In this document: positions 10,911-20,623 of the stretch, piece after piece | Position numbering within the stretch: position 1 is the first letter of the stretch | How the letters are laid out: the number at the start of each line of letters is the position of its first letter | Assembly (NCBI GenBank): GCA_963693315.1 | Contig: OY856186.1 | Span: 378,383,923-378,447,922 of the forward strand | Direction of reading: 5' to 3' | DNA: 64,000 bases | Origin: Diogma glabrata | Lineage: Eukaryota; Arthropoda; Insecta; Diptera; Cylindrotomidae | Notes under the pieces: model-generated | What the model was told of the DNA's origin: nothing | Seen by the model: only the letters and a program-made list of their open reading frames with translations | Databases searched by the model: none | Translations under genes and position numbers: made by a program

Positions 10911-12240
10911 TTATTATTAAATTGGTGAAATTTATAAGCGAAATAAAGATAAACAAATTCAAACCATGAAAAAACTGCATAGTTTGAGTTTCCGCGTATT
11001 TAAAATTAAATAATAACTTTTATTATTTTCTTTATTATTTTCCGCATTGAAGGTTTTTAAAATTAAATGTTTTATTTTGTTACATTTGTTTAATTAAAAA
11101 GCAAAAATTTTAAATTGTTTTTAAAATATTTTTCTATTTAAGTAAAAGTAAATCTTAATGATAGTTGAGTTGATTTAAAAAAGTTGAATAAGAAAATTTA
11201 TAAAAGTTGAGTTGAAATTTTGAGTTACAAAAAAATAAAAGTAAAAAGACCGTAGTCTAGTCGGGAATTTGTTTTTTTAAAATAAAGTATTAACCTAGTG
11301 CGTACATTTAAAGGGGTAAGAGTCGTGTTCGCCAATACATAAAAAATCATTAGAGTAATTGTTAGAGTATTAGAATGGAATCTATAAAATTCATTAATTG
11401 TTAGAGTTGTGTCTGTAAAGAAAAAATAGAACAATCTATTATAACTATAAAACCAGAGGTTTGACTCCTATAATTATAATATTTGAAACATTGGATTAAA
11501 ACATTGGAGTAAGTGAACATACTGGAAATCGAAAACATTACCATTGAAATTAATTTAAGCAAGATTATTTCATGAAAGCTTAAGTGAATCCAATAAATAA
11601 TAAAAACATTTCAATTATTAAAAGAACAATAACAGTGCATCATGAATAAATCATAAAAATTCCAATAACTAAAAAATGAAGTGCGCAATCTTTACACGCT
11701 GTTGAAGTAAAACTTCTTTGGCCACTGCAGCAGGTATTACTAAAAATATTAAATATAATATAAAATAGATATGTCATTTTGAAATTTAGAGTTTCTTTCT
11801 AATATTCTTGATAATATAAATTACAACAATGTGTAATAAAAAGCCATATTTACATGTTTTACAAAGTCTTACAACGTATTACAAATTAAATTTCACGATG
11901 AATGCATGTCCACTTAATTTAACAATTGGTACAACAATTGATGCATTTTTCAATAAATTTAGCAAATTTGTCATAAACCTCTAATTTCATATTTCAATTA
12001 TGCTAATAATTGAATTGACTTTGTAATACATTATGTAAATATTGCTTTTTATTACGCAGTAAATTATATTATCAAGAAATGCAACTCTAAATTGCAATAT
12101 GACGTATTTATTTTATATGTCATCTTTTTATTAATACTTGCCACAGTAGCCAAAGAAATTTATTTTAACCGCGTGCAAAGGTTACACGCACTCATTTTTC
12201 TATTTAAAAATACAAATTTAATCAACACAAATATTTTTTC
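10911..12240. other. AT-rich intergenic stretch without genes
   Basis: No coding frame with recognisable content, no RNA gene and no transposon ends were found in these 1.3 kb. Confidence 0.55.
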
Positions 12241-12274
12241 CCGCCCGGAAAAGCCCGGGATACGAACTCTAAAC

Positions 12275-12490
12275 ACCATGACCACCGTGACACCACCATG
12301 ACCATCATGACCACCGTGAACATGATGACCACCATGACCACCGTGACCACCATTACCACCATGACTACCATGACCACTTTGATTACCATAACCACCATGA
12401 CCGCCATGACCAACATGAACATCATGACCACCGTGAACACCATGACCATCATGACCACCGTGAACACCATGACCACCATGACCACCATCT
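12275..12490. repeat. ACC/ATG-type minisatellite (Gly-His coding on minus strand)
   Basis: About 215 bases alternate 'accatgacc' and 'accgtgaac' type units. On the minus strand this reads as a Gly/His/Val-rich frame (GHGGHGVHGGHDGH) inside an open frame at 12,160-12,519. On the plus strand another frame reads Thr/Met repeats. Because frames are open on both strands, the openness follows from the repeat composition. A short Gly-His-rich secreted peptide gene is possible, but no signal peptide is seen. Confidence 0.7.
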
Positions 12491-12519
12491 ACAATCGACA
12501 CATCCAACTCATATAACAT

Positions 12520-12856
12520 TTAGTACGAGACTGCATAAGTGAATAAAAAAAATAACAACAAATGAACAAATGAATGACTTGACCATACAAACAAAAATGA
12601 TCCACCAAACATGCTTCCATTCCTGAGCCAGTTATTCGATTTTGCTCATATTTCAAAACGGTGCTTTTTGTCATCTTATATTTCATTATATATGCCATTT
12701 ACCATTTCATTATATATGCCATTTACCATTTGCGACCACTTATTTCTCTGCCTTTAAAAAAGCCAAATATGCTGCCATTTTTATTAATTTACGAGTCTAA
12801 GCATCCAGTGAAAACAAAAATGGAGCAGACATATAATATTTTGAAAACTGATATTA
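12520..12856. other. AT-rich flank of the Ty3/Gypsy element
   Basis: It contains a short tandem duplication ('tatatatgccatttaccattt' type, near 12,690-12,730) and ends at the AATT target site (12,857-12,860). No gene is supported. Confidence 0.55.
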
Positions 12857-13598
12857 AATTTGAAACGAGATCCTGAAACTATCCTGCTTCCTCAAACGAG
12901 GAAGCTGGATGTCCGGGGATTACCGAATCTTATTTTTGTCCCTCTGGTTGGAAAATCCGGACCTGCTCATTGCGAGGCTGGAGTTTCAGGGGAAATGGTG
13001 GTCGTGGGTGTGTCCGGCTACCAGAGGGTCCTAGAGGAGCAGAAATTATTTAAATATGAACATAGTAGGGCTCGAAATTGATACCGAATCGCTGTACCAC
13101 GAAATCATTCCCTCTTTACACTCAAAACGAAATTAGTTAGACATTGTGCCTTTTATGTTTCAGAAGGTTACAGTAACCCACAACAAAGCAACATTGCACT
13201 GAATTAAATTCTACTTAAATATAAAGAATATAATGAATGTTGGTGACTTACCTATTTCTTCGGTAACATATTTCTCAGAGAAACCAGCAATAAAGAAAAA
13301 CACGCAGCACTTATCGTAATTAATATTTTATTATGTTTTTGTATTTATTTTTTTTATAATAATTTTTAGAAATTACAATTTTATTTATTTATTTATTTAT
13401 TTCATCAGCAATACATTGTATCATAGATTAATTATTATGAGCATTAAAATTAAAAAAAAACTAACAATACTAAATTATGAGCTAATTCAAACAAATAAAA
13501 GACTAAAACATTAAAATAAAAACAAAAAGAACGATTTAGAAACAGTTTAATAAAATTCAAGATAGATACTTGTCATTAAGAGTTTAAAGAAATTTAGT

Positions 13599-15812
13599 TT
13601 AAATTGAATGTAATAGTTTTAGTTTGATTCTATTCTTAAACACCATTCTGGATATATTAAAATCAAAGACATCCGAAAAAAAGTTGAAGTGTCTTGAAGC
13701 GGTGAGCAATGGATCACTTGTTCCGTAGTTTGTTCTGCGATAAGGGAGTTTTAAAAAGCTTGATATTGTTCGTAACTGTCGTGTGGGAGCATAAATATTT
13801 ATTAACTGTAATAATAAGGGGCAATCAATTTTATTAATCAATATGTCATAGACAAAAATTGCCGAAGAGATTTGTCGTCTATTCGCCAGTGTTTCCAAAC
13901 TTAAAAGTTGGCACCGTCCTTTATATTGTGGTAGTACATACGCGGGCAAGCTAGTATCCCTAGGAAGACGACGAAGAGCGTAACGAATAAATTTTTTTTG
14001 AATGCTCTCTAATCTATTTGAGTGAATGTTATAAAAAGGAGACCATATTATTGACGCATATTCTAATATGGATCTAACAAAACAACAGTATAAATTGCGC
14101 ACAGTGTAAGGGTCTTGAAAGTCGGAAGAATTTCTAATTATAAAACCTAACATACTATTTGCCCTAAGAATTATTTTATTTATGTGATCATCAAAAGTCA
14201 GATTGAATTTGAAGTAGACACCAAGGTCTTGGATAGAAAATACGCGCTGTATTAAAATATTGTTTAAGCAGTAATTATTATAGTTAACTGATCTAATTCG
14301 GTGAAAGGTTATGGTTTTACATTTAGATTCGTTTAAAAACAGTTGATTATCGTTACACCAGGAACAAAATCGATTTAATTCATCTTGCATTATTTTTGCG
14401 TCTGTTTCGTTGCGTATAACTTTGAATATTTTAATATCGTCAGCATAAATAAGAACTTTGCATTGAGTAAAGCAAGATATAACATCATTTATGAATAAAA
14501 TAAACAATAACGGACCCAAATGGCTGCCTTGAGGCACGCCAGAGGTAACCAGAAATTCGAAAGATTTTGTGGGGCCTATTTTTACAAACTGTTTTCGTTG
14601 GTTAAGATATGACGCTATCCAACGGATAGGTATTTCAGCACATTCAAAGTTATCTAGTTTGTTAAACAAAATTAAGTGAATTATTTTGTCGAAAGCTTTT
14701 ATGAAATCAGTATAAATTACGTCAATATGCAATCCAAGTTCTAAAGCTTGAGATACTTCTGTGGTTAAAATACTTAAATTACTTATTGTTGACCTGCCCG
14801 GATGGAACCCATGTTGGGAAGGGGTGATGAATTTCTTTGTATGAAAAAATATATAATTTTTTACGATGCTTTCAAATAACTTAGGAATTGCTGACAATTT
14901 AGCAATACCACGATAGTTAACGACATTATTTTTGCAACCAGATTTTTTGAAGATTGGAGTAATATAAGATTGCTTCCAGGACGATGGAAAAATTTCAGAA
15001 GACAGGCTCCTACTAAATATTTTTAGTAAAGGAACTATCAGAGAGGTGGAGCACTGTTTTAAAAATATTGGCGGAATATTGTCTGGTCCGGCACTCTTAC
15101 TTATATCCAGTTCATTTAACGCCGATTGAATGTCAGATTCCGTTATTTGAAATCCCTTAAAGTCAGGGTTAGTGACGATAGATTCTGATGGTTGATAAGG
15201 ATTTAACATGGATGGTGTTGAGTTGTAAACGCTTTTGAAAAAGTTTGCAAAAAAGTTACATATAGTTTTAGAGTCACTAGACGATTCGTCATTGTAATAC
15301 ATTGTTGATGGGTAACCATTAGATTTTCTCTTTATGTCAATAAAATGCCAGAAGATTTTGGGATCAGAATAAAGATCAGACTCAATATCCAGAATATAAT
15401 TATTATACAAAAACTTATTTAGTATTTTGAATTCAGTACGAAGACAGTTGTAATTCAGATAGTCCAACTCTAATTGCGTAGATTTGTAAATTTTGTGAGC
15501 CTTGTGCATTCGATTTTTTAAATTAACCAAATTTTTATTGAACCACGGTTGGCGAAAAGATGATACGTTTGACCGGTATTGGGGAATGAAATTATCAATT
15601 CCGTTATACAAAATATCATGAAAACGCGAAACAATTGCATTCAGATCTTTATCCTGATCGATAAATGTCCAGTCTACCGAATCCAGAAAAGTGTTTAAAG
15701 AATCGTAATCGCCTTTTTTAAAATTACGAGAAATGTTATTGATATTAGGCGAGTTATTAAAAGTTTCTAAATCATAAAAATGTATTTTAATATGTAATGG
15801 TGTATGCCGCAT
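13599..15812 (-). pseudogene. LINE ORF2, reverse transcriptase part
   Basis: This 737-codon frame is the 3' part of ORF2. RT motifs in order are SAGPDNIPPIFLKQCS, NYRGIAKLSAIPKLFE, IDVIYTDFIKAFDKI, SGVPQGSHLGPLLFILFIND and the catalytic IYADDIKIF. After the RT come a thumb-like region (IQDLGVYFKFNLTFDDHINK) and the usual LINE C-terminal region (YCCFVRSILEYASIIWSPFY). The upstream endonuclease lies in another frame (15,767-16,495), so one frameshift near 15,800 separates them. The RT frame itself is open to its stop. With the frameshift and the hAT insertion in the endonuclease, this copy cannot encode a full ORF2. Confidence 0.9.
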
Positions 15813-16434
15813 GCGGCAATGTTACTATCTAAATCCAAGGAAGTAAACACTAGGTCCAGCAAGTTGCCAAAGTTGTTGTTAAGATTATTGATTTGTTTGG
15901 TACCAAAGCCAAATATTTTATCCAGGACTGAGTTCTGAGCTTCGTTCCCATTTGTTGGAGTAATTACATCGTCCATGAAAGTCCACTTCAGAGAAGAGAA
16001 GTTAAAATCACCTACAAACACTATTTCATCATTATCATGGATCAAAGGACCGATATCTTTATCCAAAATTAAATCCAAGGCAGCATAAGAAATTGAAGAT
16101 GCATCGAAAGGTAAATAAAGTACCATTACTAGAATTGATTTGTTGCCGAATTTAAATCGTACCGCCATCAGTTCAATCACTCCGTTACATGAGTATACTA
16201 TTTCAGAATTAAATTTATTTAATACTGCCATTATTAAACCGCCACCTCGAAGCGATGAGCTCTCTTCCGAATGACGATCTCTGCGATATATCGTGTATGA
16301 AGATGGAAAAAATTCTTCTGAGTTAATGGAGTCGACAAGCCATGTTTCCACAATGATAATAATATCGTATTGCTCTTCAAGTGCAGATAAGAAAATGTTT
16401 TTTGATTTTGTCCGAATACCGCTTGAATTGTGAT
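15767..16434 (-). pseudogene. LINE ORF2, endonuclease part (broken)
   Basis: The frame reads an apurinic-type endonuclease: EEQYDIIIIVETWL, RGGGLIMAVLN, NDEIVFVGDFNFSSLKW and NNFGNLLDLVFTS. Open reading continues to 16,495, but residues upstream of 16,434 derive from the nested hAT end, not from the LINE. The true ORF2 start lies beyond the hAT, near 18,150-18,180, where the frame gives MYYHNSSGIRTKS across the joined target site. The frame is lost again near 15,800, where it shifts relative to the RT part. The endonuclease normally nicks target DNA for target-primed reverse transcription. Confidence 0.85.
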
Positions 16435-18156
16435 TAGGGATTGCAATTCCGGGATTTCGAATCCCGGAATCCCGGGATTCGGACGAATTTTCCAACCTCG
16501 AAATCCCGGAATTAGCATGTTAAAATACCGGTATTTCAATATTAAAGGGAAAATAGTGTTTTATTTCTGAACTCAAAAATCCCTATAACGAAATATCTTT
16601 TGATTGTATTTATTTCTATACATATTAAAAAATCCTTAATGTGAAAATTCATTTCATATAGGATATCATACAGGATATTTTTATGTTGATTGGTGAATCC
16701 ATTCGTGGAAATTGTTATCATAAAGAATAAAGCTACCAATAAAGATCAAAGTCTTAAATCATTTTCTATTTTTTAATGTGAATTGTGATTGCAATTTGCA
16801 ATTTTATTATTTAAATGTTCTTTTTTGACTATTTCCAATTTGCAATTTCCAAGACTGAATTATTATTATTATTTAAATATAGAAAAAATTATTTTATTGA
16901 AATTTTTAATGTTGATATAATTGCAATATAATTGTTAACTATAACATGTTCCATTGTTGATTTACAAAGACTAAATTATTTTATTTTGTTATATTATTAT
17001 TTAAATATATTTTTTATTCGCTTACATTTTAAAGTGGTACTTTATTACTGTGATTTGCGGCCGTAAAGTGTCACTTTTTAACCATATACTTTGTTGTCAT
17101 AGTTACGTCCAAAAAAGTAAAAAACATTTGTATTTGTTTAAATTCTATAAACACTAGAAATTTTTATCAAAGCAACCTTTAAATTCAAAATTTCATAATC
17201 CAATTAAAATTATTGTTATTATATGTTGTCATAGTTATACAATTATTTTGAAAAAATAACAAATATTTTGCCAAAGGTTACTTGTTCAACATATTTTTAT
17301 TTCAAATTTTATGCAAATTTATAACAATTTGCTTTAGGATAAATAGTACATTATTTAATTAGGAGCTAAAGTGCTACTTTTTGTGTTGAGTCTATAGTTT
17401 GACGGCCGACCGTAGGTACATACACTATATTTTCGGCAAACGTTGAAATTTTTTATAAATATGAAATTATAATAAACAAAAACTTATAAATATGATTTAT
17501 TACCGTCATAATTACGTCCAAAAAGTAAAAAACGTTTAAATTTGTATAAATAAAATTATTTATCAAAGCAAGCTCCAATTCAAAATTTCATTATACAATT
17601 AAACTATTTGTTATGTTTTGTTGTCATAGTTACATACAATAGCTCAAAATGTCATAATCCAATCAGAATCAATTTCTTATTTTTTGATGTCGTAGTTATA
17701 CAAATTGTTTGAAAAAATAACAAAATAACAAATGTTACTTTACTGCCGCCGTAATATAAAATAAAAATGGCGTTAATTTTGCAGCCGCAATGATTATAAG
17801 TAAAAAAGTAAGACTTTAACTAACTCCCTAGCGGCAGTAGAGTTAAACCTTACAACCGATTGCCGAAAAAAAATTTTTTTTTAAATATTTAGTTTGCGGC
17901 GAATAAAAAATAGTATATGATGCACGGATCTAAGCTATTTTGGACTTAATGTGGGTTAAAATCGAGGCGCTCCAAAATCTTTAGCTCTACGTCCTTGCAT
18001 CATAATGTACGATTAAAGTACAGAAAAAATTATTTTATTGAGATTCTTATTTTTTTTTAATCCCGGTATTAATACCGGGATTCCGGTTTTAGATTGATCA
18101 ATCTCGAAATCCCGGTATTGATTTTTTCCTTAAAATTTGCAATCCCTAATTGTGAT
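16427..18156. mobile_element. hAT element nested inside the LINE, TSD ATTGTGAT
   Basis: The element is 16,435-18,148 (1714 bp). It has 12-bp perfect inverted ends TAGGGATTGCAA and an 8-bp target duplication ATTGTGAT (16,427-16,434 and 18,149-18,156). Both ends carry several CCGGGATT / AATCCCGG motifs, including TCGAAATCCCGG near each end, which look like transposase-binding subterminal repeats. The interior (about 16,540-18,050) is AT-rich and shows no transposase, so the element is non-autonomous. It interrupts the LINE endonuclease and is therefore the youngest layer of this nest. Confidence 0.95.
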
Positions 18157-18258
18157 AATACATTGACAGCAAAAATGGTGAACAAAGTGTATTTCTTGCT
18201 GTGCTTGATCGGGCAGGTATTGAGTGGGTTGTTGAAATAAAGTTTAAGTCAATAGCAG

Positions 18259-19046
18259 TTAAATTGTATTGATTTGAGGCATGGCCGGTAATAAAAAAGG
18301 TTTCTCTTTAGCTTCGAATTCTTTTACTAAAATTTCTGATGGCCAAGCAGATGATTCAATTATGGAAGTTAAGTGTGATGTTGGTACTTTGAATTTAAAT
18401 GACGAATATCCCAGACCCAATTGTTTATTTTTAACACCTATTACTTTGAAACAATCTGTAGTTGTAACATGAAGATATTCAGTTAGAAACGATGTGACCT
18501 CTTCAACTGTTACATCTGGGTTTAACCTGGAAATGAATACCCATTTAGTTGGCGAGTAATTAGAAGTGACAGATTTTTTTGCTGCTTCAATATGTATTCC
18601 AGGCTCATGATTATCGATATGTACTTCTTCTATTATTGTATGGCCACTGCAGCTATCTGTTGAAAAAACTTCATCATCAGAAACCACAGTTGACAACTGG
18701 GATCTAGTAAAACGTCGTGAGGTAGAAGTTTTTGAATTTTCTGTTAACGATGATGCATGAGAGTTAATTTTGAGGTTATTGAATTGTATATTACTATTTA
18801 GTTCAAATGATTGGGTTGAAGGTAGCGAGTTCTTTGTTTTGCTATTTGTATTGTTTATATTTCGTAGTTGGTTAAGGTTGTCTTTACATTCAGATTTGTT
18901 GATTAATAAATCTATAATATAATCGATTTTAGACTCAAGGGTTGAAATTTTCAAATGCAGTTCATTGACGGTGTTTGTGTAACCTGCAGCATGTTCATCA
19001 CATGATTTACAAAACCAGTAGACTGATTTAAGGTTCGATAATTTCG
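18259..19046 (-). pseudogene. LINE ORF1 (5'-truncated)
   Basis: The open frame from 18,954 downward encodes about 231 residues. The same frame stays open upstream to about 19,046 and gives NLKSVYWFCKSCDEH, the end of a PHD-like zinc finger. After the finger come a coiled-coil-like stretch (LESKIDYIIDLLINK), a Ser/Thr-rich linker and a C-terminal RRM-like block beginning KWVFISRLNPDVTVEEV. A PHD finger followed by this block is common in ORF1 of insect CR1/Jockey-group LINEs and is thought to bind RNA. The N-terminus is missing because the insertion is 5'-truncated. Confidence 0.75.
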
Positions 19047-19800
19047 ATTTTGTTACTATATTTATAGTTATTATATATTAATTGATTTTGTTACTATATT
19101 TTTCTGAACAAACGAAGTCACTTTACTTTAATTTTGTTACTATATTTTTCTGAACAAAAGAAATCACTTTACATTGATTTCGTTACTTTATTTTTATGAA
19201 CAAAAGATTTTGTTACTATATTTTTCTGAACAAAAGAAATCACTTTATATTGATTTTGTTACTATATTTTTCTGAACAAAAGAAATCACTTTACATTGAT
19301 TTGTTGCTTTATTTTGATGAACAAAAGATTTCACTTTACAAAAGATTTTGTTACTATATTTTTCTGAACAAAAGAAATCACTTTACATTGATTTTGTTAC
19401 TTTATTTTTATGAACAAAAGATTTTGTTACTATATTTTTCTGAACAAAAGAAATCACTTTATATTGATTTTGTTACTATATTTTTCTGAACAAAAGATTT
19501 TGTTACTATATTTTTCTAAACAAAAGAAATCACTTTACATTGATTTGTTGCTTTATTTTTATGAACAAAAGATTTCACTTTACATTGATTTTGTTACTAT
19601 ATTTTTCTGAACAAAAGATTTTGTTACTATATTTTTCTAAACAAAAGAAATCACTTTACATTGATTTGTTGCTTTATTTTTATGAACAAAAGATTTCACT
19701 TTACATTGATTTTGTTACTTTATTTTTATGAACAAAAGATTTTGTTACTATATTTTTATTGATTTTGTTACTATATTTTTCTGAACAAAAGAAACAACAA
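19047..19800. repeat. Tandem array inside the 3' LTR (~18 units)
   Basis: Units of about 30-46 bp are built from 'gattttgttactatatttt', 'tctgaacaaaag' and 'aaatcactttacatt'. Some units are short forms lacking the last part. The same array occupies about 32,436-32,870 in the 5' LTR with about 11 units. Short open frames across it are a by-product of the unit. Confidence 0.88.
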
Positions 19801-20475
19801 AGTTTCAACAAAAAAACACAACCGAAATTAAAAATAAGAATCTAAATTTTACCAAAAAAACTAACTATTTAAACCAACTATTTAAGTAATAAACGTCTCG
19901 TTTCAAAATCAAAAACACAGAAACGAAAAAACTTTACAACCGACCACGTCTACTTTCCTATCGAGAGTCCCCAACCAAAACAATATCACCAAAGTTTACA
20001 CCTCGGTTTTATCTGAGTCCTAGTCATGATGATAACAAAAAAAAATAGTGATTCGAGAATTCCACTTTAAAACTGTGGGAATATTTTTCCACAATTAAAT
20101 AGAAAATTATCAAGTTTCAAAAAAAATAAAAATTAACAGAAAAACATCACAACGGAGTTTTAGTTTTAATGTTAACAATAAAGAAATTGGAGAATTATCT
20201 TTTTTTTTAGAAAACCGTTTAAATTAGATTTAATTTAATTTAATTTAATAAAGATGTTTTGCAAGATTGCAAAACTAAAACATGGGAATGGTTTTAATTT
20301 AAATTAATGGAATTTTGCATTATTAGCAAACTGAAACTTGGTTTTAAAAGATGGGTCTAATGTCATGAGACAAAAATGAATTTGTGGAATCTGGAATCGG
20401 GCACCTTGTGACGGAGGAAAGTAAAAGTGAAGGAATGAGCACGAAAATATTGTGTTTGGGAGCTCCTTCGTCACA

Positions 20476-20623
20476 AATCGTGGGGACGTCCCACACCCTG
20501 AGAAAATCTCAAGCCGGGCTTAAGAATAAAATTACAAGGACTTAATTGCACTGACATTGAGCCAGTTGGCATCGAGTGGTCTGATCAAGAAAAGGACAGT
20601 TAAACAAGGGGAGAAAACAATTA
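20476..20623 (-). other. Region between glycoprotein stop and 3' LTR
   Basis: The minus strand next to the LTR would be expected to carry a polypurine tract, but no clean purine run is seen. Instead there is a near-palindrome around GGGGACGTCCC at 20,483-20,493, preceded by the G-rich AGGGTGTGGG on the minus strand. Second-strand priming may use this less typical sequence, or the tract may be degraded. Confidence 0.4.

Larger units (their letters stand above)
13383..19046 (-). mobile_element. CR1/Jockey-type LINE nested in the 3' LTR
   Basis: A minus-strand LINE begins, 5'-truncated, within ORF1 near 19,046 and ends at 13,383 in a tail of AAAT units (ATTT on the plus strand, 13,380-13,402). 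It contains ORF1 (about 18,259-19,040), an ORF2 with endonuclease and reverse transcriptase, and a nested hAT element (16,435-18,148). It breaks the LTR, so it is younger than the provirus. The PHD-like finger in ORF1 and the RT motifs point to the CR1/Jockey group. I cannot fix the clade by eye. Confidence 0.87.
12861..20475 (-). repeat. 3' LTR of the Ty3/Gypsy element, split by a LINE
   Basis: The LTR survives as two pieces, 12,861-13,382 and about 19,047-20,475. Together they match the intact LTR at 31,878-33,542 almost base for base. Between them lies a minus-strand LINE. The tandem array inside the LTR is longer here (about 18 units) than in the 5' copy (about 11). About 35 bases of the intact LTR (32,400-32,434) have no match at the LINE junction, so the insertion also altered the target. 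Confidence 0.93.

Noticed and set aside
12240..12275. tRNA B-box-like sequence on the minus strand (AGTTCGTATCCCGGGC)
   Set aside because: Two mismatches to the B-box core, and the expected A-box position falls in the minisatellite with no match, so neither a tRNA nor a tRNA-derived SINE is supported.
19047..19800. Regularly spaced repeats that could suggest a CRISPR-like array
   Set aside because: Units are contiguous variants without unique spacers, lie inside an LTR and recur in the other LTR. The genome is eukaryotic.
20476..20500. Near-palindrome GGGGACGTCCC as a terminator or operator
   Set aside because: It sits at the expected polypurine-tract position of the provirus, and a bacterial-type regulatory reading makes no sense in this genome.
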